From VGCC01 sp044375955 (lineage in GTDB: Bacteria > Actinomycetota > Actinomycetes > S36-B12): DNA of 36,879 bases. The notes beneath the pieces are model-generated. The model made no database searches, was not told where the DNA came from, and worked only from the letters and a program-made list of their open reading frames with translations. Where the stretch lies: NCBI GenBank assembly GCA_044375955.1, contig JBILLS010000018.1, positions 1 through 36,879 on the forward strand, given 5' to 3'. Below are positions 8,139 through 14,980 of this stretch, one piece after another. The translations under genes were made by a program, and so were the position numbers. Every line of letters begins with the position of its first letter. Position 1 is the first letter of the stretch.

Positions 8139-8613
8139 CATCGGCCAGAGCCAGGATCGTGACGACAACGGCCGAGCCCAACGCCCACGTCAGGTAGGCC
8201 GCCGGGAGTGTCACCTGCAGAGGGCCATCGACGACCACTTCGGTTTCGGTCGTCGCCACGAGACCCTCGATGTCCACCGAGCCCAGACGTGACCCAACCC
8301 ACCACAGCGCCGCGGTGCCCACGGCCGAGGCGAGGAGCGCCGCGAGGAGCACGGAGAGCAGATGCTCTCGCCGCATGCGCGCCAGACCGATCGTCACGGC
8401 GATACCCGCGGCCAGGCAGAGCAGCGCGAAGACGACGTCGGATGCGGCATACCCCTCGGGCTGGAATCCCTGCGGCGCCGATCCGTCGGGCCGGATGACC
8501 AGGGGAACGCGCGGAACCAGGCGCCACCACAGGACACCGAGACTCGCCCCGATCACCAGCCCGAAGATCAGGCCGGCGGCCACCACGAACGTGGCACGCC
8601 GTTGCACACTCAT
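8089..8613 (-). CDS. Four-helix membrane protein, DUF2567-like
   Basis: The 174-residue protein has four hydrophobic segments, roughly residues 9-31 (VVAAGLIFGLVIGASLGVLW), 59-80, 86-107 and 147-170 (YLTWALGSAVVVTILALAD). It resembles the actinobacterial DUF2567 family in size, topology and the late YLTW segment; I did not recognise it with certainty and the function is unknown. ATG 8613 overlaps the gpx stop as ATGA, which argues for this start over a longer frame running into gpx. It is the 3'-terminal gene of the dnaE-gpx group. It ends inside ybaK on the opposite strand. Confidence 0.7.
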   Translation of the reverse strand: MSVQRRATFVVAAGLIFGLVIGASLGVLWWRLVPRVPLVIRPDGSAPQGFQPEGYAASDVVFALLCLAAGIAVTIGLARMRREHLLSVLLAALLASAVGTAALWWVGSRLGSVDIEGLVATTETEVVVDGPLQVTLPAAYLTWALGSAVVVTILALADVMHGRWTARSGRSGPS

Positions 8614-9104
8614 GAAGACAGGACGTGTCGGATGTCTGCTTCCATCGCCGCCGGTGATGTGTTGGGTGCGTAGCGCTTCACCGTGCGTCCATCCGGCGAG
8701 ACGAGGAACTTCGTGAAGTTCCACTTGATCGAGGAACCGAGCAGGCCACCTGCCCGTGACTTGAGGTAGGCGAAGATCGGGTGAGTCCGGGGCCCGTTGA
8801 CGTCGACCTTCGTCGATAGCGGAAACGTCACGCCGTATGTGCGCGAACAGAAGGATGCGATGGACGAATCATCACCCGGTTCCTGGTGCGCGAACTGGTC
8901 ACAGGGGAAACCGATCACGGTCAGCCCCTGGTCCTTGTACTCCTCGTACAACTTCTGCAACCCCTCGTACTGGGGAGTGAAACCGCACTTGCTCGCGGTG
9001 TTGACGATCAGGACCGGACGACCCGCGAGATCGTGAAGGTCCACTTCCTGGCCGTCATTGCGGGTGAACGTGAGGTCGAAGAGGGTGCCGTCCGTAGCTG
9101 CCAT
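8610..9104 (-). CDS. Glutathione-peroxidase-family thiol peroxidase
   Basis: It reduces hydroperoxides; bacterial cysteine forms usually draw electrons from thioredoxin. The 164-residue protein has the peroxidatic Cys40 in NTASKCGFTPQY, the catalytic Gln in GFPCDQF followed by QEPG, and the Trp/Asn of WNFTKFLV. Cys68 in FPC could act as resolving residue. The usual Asn of FPCNQF is Asp here. ATG 9104 lies 19 nt after the dnaE stop; a longer frame would run into dnaE and is rejected. The stop overlaps the downstream membrane-protein gene (ATGA). Confidence 0.9.
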   Translation of the reverse strand: MAATDGTLFDLTFTRNDGQEVDLHDLAGRPVLIVNTASKCGFTPQYEGLQKLYEEYKDQGLTVIGFPCDQFAHQEPGDDSSIASFCSRTYGVTFPLSTKVDVNGPRTHPIFAYLKSRAGGLLGSSIKWNFTKFLVSPDGRTVKRYAPNTSPAAMEADIRHVLSS

Positions 9105-9123
9105 GACTCGATTCTGCCCGGCC

Positions 9124-12100
9124 CTAACCGGAGAGGCATCCCGGCCCAAGCAGGGCCTTCAGGTCGGCGAACAATGCCGGACTCGGGGTCACGCGCAGGG
9201 CGTCATCGAGCCGGAGGACGGTCGTGCGCGCACCACCGGTGAGGAGGAGGTGTACCTCGGTGGCACCCGGGTGGTCGGCGAGAACCTCCTTGAGGCGATT
9301 CACCATCGGCGGGACGCACCGAGATGCGGCCATGGATACGCGGACCGGCCCGGACGGCGCATCGCTGACGTCGAGGGGTGACACTTCCAGCGCGACGACA
9401 CGCAGACCATCGTCCTCGTCTTCGATTCGAGTGCGGCAGAGGAGGACCGCATCCTCGACAAGGTGGACACCCGCAGCGGCATAGGTCTGCGGGAACACCA
9501 TGACGTCCAACGATCCCTCGAGATCCTCCAGGGTGACGATGGCCCACGCGGAACCCTTCTTCGTGGTTTTGCGCTGCACCGAGGTCACCAATCCACCGAT
9601 CGTGACCACCATGTCTGCCCGTTCATCCATGAGGATCGACGCGATACTGCGCTCCGTGGACATGGCGAGCACGGTCTCGAGACCGTTGAGTGGGTGATCG
9701 GACACGTAGAGCCCGAGCATCTCCCGCTCGTGCGCGAGAAGCGTGGACTTGTCCCACTCTCCCAGCGGGATGTCGACGGAGTCCCCACCCGCGCTCTGCT
9801 CCCCCGAGCCGAGTCCACCGAACAGATCGAACTGGCCGATCGCCTCGGCGCGCTTGATCTCGATGGCCGAATCGATCACGTGCTCGTGCACCGAGATCAG
9901 ACCGCGGCGGGTATGACCGAGGGCGTCGAAGGCACCCGCCTTGATCAGCGACTCCACGGTTCGCTTATTGCACACCGACGCATCGACTTTGGCGATGAAG
10001 TCTCGGAAATCCTGGAAGCGACCCTCGCGCCGGCGGGTGGCGATGATGGACTCGACGACATTCGTGCCGACGTTGCGGACCGCCGACAGCCCGAAACGGA
10101 TATCGCTGCCGGACGGGGTGAACTCGGCATCCGAGTCGTTGACGTCGGGTGGCAGGACCTTGATCCCCATACGCCGGCACTCGTTGAGATACACCGCTGA
10201 CTTGTCCTTGTCATCCTTCACGGATGACAGGAGCGAAGCCATGTACTCCGCCGGATAATTCGCCTTCAGATACGCGGTCCAGTACGACAACATCCCGTAA
10301 CCCGCGGTATGCGCCTTGTTGAACGCGTAGTCCGAGAACGGGACGAGGATCTCCCACAGAGTTTCGATCGCAGGCTCGGAGTACCCGCGCTCGCGCATGC
10401 CGTCGCGGAAGGGAACGAACTCCTTCTTCAGGATCTCCTTCTTCTTCTTGCCCATGGCACGCCGCAGCAGGTCCGCCTTGCCGAGTGAGTACCCGGCGAC
10501 CTTCTGGGCGATCGCCATGACCTGCTCCTGATACACGATCAGGCCGTAGGTATCCCCGAGGATCTCCGCGAGCGGTTCCTCCAGCTCGGGATGGATAGGG
10601 ACGACCGGCTTGCGCCCGTTCTTGCGGTCGGCGTACTCGTTGTGAGCATTGGCACCCATCGGACCGGGACGGTAGAGCGCAAGAACCGCCGAGATGTCCT
10701 CGAAGGAGTCGGGCTGCATGGAACGCAACAGCGATCGCATCGGGCCACCATCGAGTTGGAATACGCCGAGGGTGTCTCCACGCGCGAGGAGTGCGTATGT
10801 CGCGGAGTCGTCGAGGCTCATCTCCTCCAGGACGAGTGAGGTACCGGATGCCTCGATATGCCGGAGACAGTCATCCAAGACGGTGAGGTTACGGAGACCG
10901 AGGAAATCCATCTTCAGCAGTCCCAGCGCCTCGCACGCCCCCATGTCGAATTGGGTGATCACGGCGCCGTCCTGCTCGCGACGCCAGACCGGGATCACGT
11001 CGAGGAGGGGCTCACGACACAGGATGACACCGGCCGCATGCACACCGGGTTGGCGCTTCAGCCCCTCGAGCCCCCGGGCAGTGTCGATGACCGCACGTGC
11101 ATCGGCGTCGGACTCGTACAGAGCCCGGAACTCCGCAGCCTCGCCGTACCGCGCATCAGTCGGATCGAATACGCCGGCCAGAGAGATGTCCTTACCCATG
11201 ACAGATGGAGGCATCGACTTGGTGATCCGGTCACCGAGTGCGTACGGCTTCCCCAGGACGCGGGCGCTGTCCTTGACGGCCGCCTTGGCCTTGATCGACC
11301 CGTAGGTCACGATCTGCGCAACGCGCTCCTCACCATATTTCTCGGTGGCGTACCGGATCATGTCCGCCCGCCGACGCTCGTCGAAGTCGATATCGATGTC
11401 CGGCATCGAGATGCGCTCGGGATTGAGGAATCGTTCGAAGAGCAGCCCGTGCGTGATCGGATCGAGGTCCGTGATCCCGAGTGCGTACGCGATCATCGCT
11501 CCCGCGGCCGAACCACGGCCGGGGCCCACGCGGATTCCGTTCTCCTTGGCGTAGCGCACGAGGTCAGCAACGACGAGGAAGTACCCCGGGAATCCCATCT
11601 GAGTGACGACACCGAGCTCGTAGTTCGCCTGCTTCTGCACGGGGTCCGGGACGGAATTCCCGTACCGGCGGACGAGACCGCGCTGGACTTCGGTCACCAG
11701 CCAGGATTCCTCGGACTCCCCAGCCGGGACCGGGAATCGCGGAAGGAGATTGGCACCCTCAGCGAACGCCACCTCGCACCGCTCGGCAATGAGCAAAGTC
11801 GAGTCGCACGCTTCAGGAAGTTCGCGCCAGACATCGCGCATCTCGTGGGCTGACTTCACGTAGAAGTCGCGCGCGTCGAATCGGAATCTGCGCGGATCAT
11901 CCATGGTTGTCCGCGTTCCGATACACAGCAGGACATCGTGGGTCTCCGCGTCGCCCGCGTGGACGTAGTGGACATCGTTGGTGGCGACGAGCGGCAGGTC
12001 AAGCTCGCGCGCGATACGTAGCAGGTCCTCCCGGAAACGCCGCTCGATGCCGAGACCGTGATCCATCAGCTCACAGAAGTAGTTGCCCGGCCCGAGGATG

Positions 12101-12657
12101 TCGCGCATGTCCGCCGCGGCGGCGCGCGCCTTATCGAACTCACCCGCCTGAAGCCATCGATTCACCTCACCACTCGGGCAGCCCGTGGTGCCGATGAGAC
12201 CGCCGGCGTACCGCTCCATCAGCTCGCGGTCGAACCGCGGCTTGTGATACTGACCCTCGAGACTTGCCAGGGAGGACAGGCGGAAGAGGTTGTGCATGCC
12301 CTCCGTCGACTCCGCCCACAACGTCATGTGGGTGTAACTGAACTTCCCTCGCCCCGCGCCCGGGTCCTCCGGCGTCCCCTCGTCGAAACCTCCACCGAAA
12401 TCAAAGGGGCGACGCTCGAAACGTCCCTGCGGGGCGTAGTAGCCCTCGAGTCCGATGATCGGCTTGATTCCCGCTGCGTGAGCAGCCTTGTAGAAGTCGT
12501 AGGCACCGAAGAGGTTCCCGTGATCGGTCATCGCGATCGCAGGCATGCCCATGTCCGCCGCCTGCTGCATCAGATCCGGGAGTCGCGCCGCGCCATCGAG
12601 CATCGAGTACTCGGTATGCACATGGAGGTGGACGAAGTCTCCAGTGGATGGACTCAC
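9124..12657 (-). CDS. dnaE: DNA polymerase III alpha subunit (replicative, DnaE1 type)
   Basis: It is the catalytic subunit of the chromosomal replicase. The 1177-residue protein has an N-terminal PHP domain (about 1-285), then the C-family polymerase core. The latter has GRGSAAGAM near 380, the catalytic aspartates in PDIDIDF (419-425), KDSARVLG and GVFQLDGGPMRSLL, then helix-hairpin-helix, and an OB fold (VTIGGLVTSV) near the C-terminus. All nine PHP metal-ligand positions known from the mycobacterial enzyme appear present: His12, His14, Asp21, His46, Glu71, His110, Cys160, Asp228 and His230. Start is GTG 12657, with GAGGGG five bases upstream. A TAGAGT hexamer over the rluD stop (12702-12707) could be an internal -10. 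Confidence 0.97.
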   Translation of the reverse strand: MSPSTGDFVHLHVHTEYSMLDGAARLPDLMQQAADMGMPAIAMTDHGNLFGAYDFYKAAHAAGIKPIIGLEGYYAPQGRFERRPFDFGGGFDEGTPEDPGAGRGKFSYTHMTLWAESTEGMHNLFRLSSLASLEGQYHKPRFDRELMERYAGGLIGTTGCPSGEVNRWLQAGEFDKARAAAADMRDILGPGNYFCELMDHGLGIERRFREDLLRIARELDLPLVATNDVHYVHAGDAETHDVLLCIGTRTTMDDPRRFRFDARDFYVKSAHEMRDVWRELPEACDSTLLIAERCEVAFAEGANLLPRFPVPAGESEESWLVTEVQRGLVRRYGNSVPDPVQKQANYELGVVTQMGFPGYFLVVADLVRYAKENGIRVGPGRGSAAGAMIAYALGITDLDPITHGLLFERFLNPERISMPDIDIDFDERRRADMIRYATEKYGEERVAQIVTYGSIKAKAAVKDSARVLGKPYALGDRITKSMPPSVMGKDISLAGVFDPTDARYGEAAEFRALYESDADARAVIDTARGLEGLKRQPGVHAAGVILCREPLLDVIPVWRREQDGAVITQFDMGACEALGLLKMDFLGLRNLTVLDDCLRHIEASGTSLVLEEMSLDDSATYALLARGDTLGVFQLDGGPMRSLLRSMQPDSFEDISAVLALYRPGPMGANAHNEYADRKNGRKPVVPIHPELEEPLAEILGDTYGLIVYQEQVMAIAQKVAGYSLGKADLLRRAMGKKKKEILKKEFVPFRDGMRERGYSEPAIETLWEILVPFSDYAFNKAHTAGYGMLSYWTAYLKANYPAEYMASLLSSVKDDKDKSAVYLNECRRMGIKVLPPDVNDSDAEFTPSGSDIRFGLSAVRNVGTNVVESIIATRRREGRFQDFRDFIAKVDASVCNKRTVESLIKAGAFDALGHTRRGLISVHEHVIDSAIEIKRAEAIGQFDLFGGLGSGEQSAGGDSVDIPLGEWDKSTLLAHEREMLGLYVSDHPLNGLETVLAMSTERSIASILMDERADMVVTIGGLVTSVQRKTTKKGSAWAIVTLEDLEGSLDVMVFPQTYAAAGVHLVEDAVLLCRTRIEDEDDGLRVVALEVSPLDVSDAPSGPVRVSMAASRCVPPMVNRLKEVLADHPGATEVHLLLTGGARTTVLRLDDALRVTPSPALFADLKALLGPGCLSG

Positions 12658-12704
12658 GGCGACCCCTCGCGTTGTTCATGGGGGCGCGGGGGCATTGGGC
12701 AACT

Positions 12705-13631
12705 CTATGTCGGGTTCGGAGCCCCGACCCGGAGACGCTCCAGGGCGGTCACGAGATCCGGCGGGTAGTCGCTGTGGAACTCCACGCGCTCCCCCGTTCC
12801 CGGATGCACGAAGGCGAGTCGCGTCGCGTGCAGCCACTGTCTCGTCAGCCCCAGGCGCCTCGCCAGTGTCGGATCGGCTCCGTAGGTGAGGTCACCGACA
12901 CAGGGATGACGCATGGCGGACATATGCACTCGGATCTGGTGCGTACGTCCGGTCTCCAGGTGCACATCGACGAGGCTGGCGTGGGGGAAGGCCTCGAGCG
13001 TCGCGTAGTGGGTGACACTCGGCCGGCCATCCGACACCACCGCGAACCGGTAGTCCGATTGCGGATGCCGCCCGATGGGGGCGTCGATGGTGCCCGCGAG
13101 TGGATCCAGGTGCCCCTGGACGATGGCGTGGTACTCCTTGTCGACCTCGCGCTCGCGAAATTGGCGCTTCAGGTCGGTGTACGCACGCGCACTCTTCGCG
13201 ACGACCATGAGCCCGCTGGTACCTACATCCAGGCGGTGCACCACACCCTGGCGCTCCGCGGCGCCGAGGGTGCTGACCGCGTAGCCCGCGGCGGCCAGGC
13301 TGCCGACCACGGTGGGGCCGGTCCACCCCGGGCTGGGGTGGGCCGCCACACCCACGGGCTTGTCCACCACGACGATGTCCTCGTCGTCATACACGACGGT
13401 GAGGTCCGCGACAGGTTCCGGCGGACGCGATTCCTCCGGCACGTCGACACCGATGACACCGGAGGATGGGAGCCGGTCGGACTTGCTGACGCGCATCCCG
13501 TCGAGGGTGACGGCTCCGGCGTCGACCAGGGCGGCCGCTTTGGTGCGGGTGAGCCCCAACATGCGCGTCAGGGCGACGTCCATGCGCTCACCCACCAACC
13601 CCTCCGGGATGGGTAGTTCGCGCTCAGCCAC
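12705..13631 (-). CDS. rluD: RluD-family 23S rRNA pseudouridine synthase
   Basis: It isomerises uridines in rRNA, in RluD probably around helix 69 of 23S rRNA. The protein (308 residues from GTG 13631) has an N-terminal S4 RNA-binding domain (RMDVALTRMLGLTRTKAAAL) and the RluA-type catalytic domain with the nucleophilic Asp135 in HRLDVGTSGL. Further blocks are DKEYHAIVQG and LETGRTHQIRVH. GTG 13631 overlaps the lspA 3' end by eight bases; a TTG at 13652 would lengthen it by seven residues but is less likely. The rluD-lspA pair is a common coupling. The exact RluA subfamily is inferred from size and context. Confidence 0.9.
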   Translation of the reverse strand: MAERELPIPEGLVGERMDVALTRMLGLTRTKAAALVDAGAVTLDGMRVSKSDRLPSSGVIGVDVPEESRPPEPVADLTVVYDDEDIVVVDKPVGVAAHPSPGWTGPTVVGSLAAAGYAVSTLGAAERQGVVHRLDVGTSGLMVVAKSARAYTDLKRQFREREVDKEYHAIVQGHLDPLAGTIDAPIGRHPQSDYRFAVVSDGRPSVTHYATLEAFPHASLVDVHLETGRTHQIRVHMSAMRHPCVGDLTYGADPTLARRLGLTRQWLHATRLAFVHPGTGERVEFHSDYPPDLVTALERLRVGAPNPT

Positions 13632-14154
13632 CTGACCCCGCTCGCCCGCCAAGCGGGACGCCGCGCCACGACAGGATCACCATGGCGATCGCAGAGCACA
13701 CGACGAAGGAATCGGCGATGTTGAAGATCGGCCAGTAGGGCACTTGGATGAAGTCGACGACGAATCCGCGGCCGATGCCCGGCGCTCGAAAGAGGCGATC
13801 GACGAGGTTTCCGACGGCACCACCCAGCAAACCTCCGAGAGCAATGGCCCACGCGACGCTACCGAGTTTCCGCGACACCCGGATGATGACGACAACGACG
13901 ACGCAGGCAATGAGCGTGAAGACCCAGGTGTATCCGGTACCGAGACTGAATGCGGCTCCCGTGTTCTCCGCGTACGTGAAGCGGAGGAGTGATCCGATCA
14001 CCTCGACCGGCCCCTCCCCGGCGAGTATCCGGGGCAGGAGCACCTGCTGGGCCCAGAACTTGGTGAGTTGGTCGAGGACGACTGCTCCGAAGGCCACCAC
14101 GAAAACGAGTCCGACCGTGCGCCGCGCAGGGGCAACGGTGGGGACCTCACTCAC
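13624..14154 (-). CDS. lspA: Lipoprotein signal peptidase II
   Basis: It cleaves the signal peptide of diacylated prolipoproteins in the membrane. The 176-residue protein has four hydrophobic helices and the two catalytic aspartates in GNLVDR (Asp119) and NIADSF (Asp148). The early LDQLTKFW and RFTYAENTGAAFS blocks are also typical. The GTG start at 14154 is preceded by six bases and then TAGAGT, which suggests a leaderless message. The window contains one obvious substrate candidate, the lipoprotein at the right edge. Confidence 0.95.
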   Translation of the reverse strand: MSEVPTVAPARRTVGLVFVVAFGAVVLDQLTKFWAQQVLLPRILAGEGPVEVIGSLLRFTYAENTGAAFSLGTGYTWVFTLIACVVVVVIIRVSRKLGSVAWAIALGGLLGGAVGNLVDRLFRAPGIGRGFVVDFIQVPYWPIFNIADSFVVCSAIAMVILSWRGVPLGGRAGSGG

Positions 14155-14160
14155 GCCTCG

Positions 14161-14166
14161 ACTCTA
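14161..14166 (-). promoter_or_regulatory. -10 element (TAGAGT) of a predicted leaderless lspA promoter
   Basis: On the minus strand TAGAGT is followed by exactly six bases and then GTG 14154, so +1 would be the first base of the start codon. No good -35 is visible at 17 bp. The same TANNNT-N6-GTG arrangement occurs before the LON gene and the DUF3048 gene. Confidence 0.5.
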
Positions 14167-14167
14167 C

Positions 14168-14186
14168 GGGCCCCCGACTGGGGCTC
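14168..14186 (-). terminator. Short GC stem-loop after the dksA/traR-like gene
   Basis: Downstream of the stop at 14192, GCCCC (14184-14180 read on the minus strand) can pair with GGGGC (14174-14170) around a five-base loop. There is no T-run after it, so it is at best a weak terminator or a processing structure. It separates this gene from the lspA promoter. Confidence 0.25.
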
Positions 14187-14191
14187 CCCGA

Positions 14192-14851
14192 TCAGAATCG
14201 CTCCTCCGCCTCCTTGCAGCTGAGGCAGAGGGTGGCCCGCGGGAAGGCCTGCAGACGGTACTTGCCGACCGCGCGGCCACATCCCTCGCACACACCGTAG
14301 GAGCCGTCGGCCAACCGGGTCAGTGCGTGATCGACCTGGAGGAGCATGTCGCGGGCATTGTTCGCCAGTGACATCTCGTGTTCCCGCTCGAATGTCTTGC
14401 TCCCGGCATCCGCCTGGTCATCGCCTGCACCTTCGCCGGAATCCCGGATGAGATCGGCCAGACCCGCCTCGGCGTTATCAATCTCCTCGAGGAGGCGCAC
14501 GCGCTCCGACTGCAGGGCGCTGCGCACCGTGGCCAGTTCCTCTTTGCTCCAGGGGCTTTCGTCTTCGCGGACGACGGGCCGCTTCTTCTTCGCCACGACC
14601 TTCTTCGCCGGGGCGGCCTTTTTGACGGGCGCCGCCTTCTTCGCGGGGGCGACCTTCTTCGCGGGTGCAGCCTTCTTCGCGGGTGCAGCCTTCTTCGCGG
14701 GGGCGACCTTCTTCGCGGGTGCAGCCTTCTTGGCGGGGGCGGACTTCTTCGCAGGAGCAGCCTTCTTGGCTGGCGCCACCTTCTTGACCGGGGCAGCCTT
14801 CTTGGCCGGCGCAGCCTTCTTCTTTGGGGCAGCCTTCTTCGCCGCTGGCAT
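14192..14851 (-). CDS. DksA/TraR-family zinc-finger protein with Lys/Ala/Pro repeat tail
   Basis: The C-terminal ~110 residues are a DksA/TraR domain: a helical coiled-coil part (SALQSERVRLLEEI, then NNARDMLLQVDHALTRL) and a four-Cys zinc finger (Cys188, Cys191, Cys209, Cys212) in CEGCGR and LCLSCK. This family binds the RNA polymerase secondary channel. Residues 7-84 are thirteen hexapeptides of AAPAKK type, an H1-histone-like basic tail that could bind DNA or RNA. The 219-residue length is well above a bare DksA. ATG 14851 has GGAGGGGGAG just upstream. A TACCAT hexamer at 14886-14891 on the minus strand is a possible -10. A role in transcription is inferred; the specific function is unknown. 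Confidence 0.88.
   Translation of the reverse strand: MPAAKKAAPKKKAAPAKKAAPVKKVAPAKKAAPAKKSAPAKKAAPAKKVAPAKKAAPAKKAAPAKKVAPAKKAAPVKKAAPAKKVVAKKKRPVVREDESPWSKEELATVRSALQSERVRLLEEIDNAEAGLADLIRDSGEGAGDDQADAGSKTFEREHEMSLANNARDMLLQVDHALTRLADGSYGVCEGCGRAVGKYRLQAFPRATLCLSCKEAEERF
14600..14833 (-). repeat. Thirteen 18-bp tandem units coding the AAPAKK tail
   Basis: The DNA repeats an 18-base unit thirteen times, each coding [A/V/S]AP[A/V/K]KK. Unit-to-unit changes are mostly third-base or Ala/Val/Ser swaps. Such arrays tend to change copy number by slippage, so tail length may vary between strains. Confidence 0.9.
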
Positions 14852-14918
14852 AGCTCCCCCTCCCACCGGACTCACGGTGCGCGCGATGGTAGACGCCTTC
14901 GGCAACCCCGCGCACTTC

Positions 14919-14938
14919 CCCCGCCGAGAGAGGCGGGG
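14919..14938. promoter_or_regulatory. Seven-bp perfect inverted repeat between the dksA/traR-like gene and ileS
   Basis: CCCCGCC (14919-14925), loop GAGAGA, GGCGGGG (14932-14938). It lies between divergent genes, just before a TATCCT hexamer (14946-14951) that could be the ileS -10. Being between divergent starts it is not a 3'-end terminator; it may be an operator or promoter-proximal structure. No function can be assigned. Confidence 0.4.
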
Positions 14939-14945
14939 ACACAGA

Positions 14946-14980
14946 TATCCTGCAGCACCGCCCACCGCCCGGAGGATGAG
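14946..14980 (+). promoter_or_regulatory. Putative ileS -10 (TATCCT) and Shine-Dalgarno
   Basis: TATCCT at 14946-14951 fits a -10, predicting a short leader of about 23 bases. GGAGG at 14971-14975 lies five bases before ATG 14981 and fixes the ileS start. I looked for a T-box (TGGNACC core), which controls ileS in many actinobacteria, and saw none; the intergenic space is only 129 bases. Confidence 0.45.

Noticed and set aside
10858..11853. A 331-codon plus-strand open frame antisense to dnaE
   Set aside because: It lies wholly inside conserved DnaE polymerase motifs and has no recognisable domain.
14600..14833. 18-base tandem repeats as a CRISPR array
   Set aside because: No spacers; the units are contiguous and in frame, coding the AAPAKK tail.
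14378..14980. N-terminal extension of ileS by about 200 codons
   Set aside because: It is antisense to the dksA/traR-like repeat tail, and ATG 14981 has an ideal GGAGG and the family N-terminus.
14852..14980. T-box riboswitch before ileS
   Set aside because: No TGGNACC core or stem I-like structure could be seen in the 129 bases.
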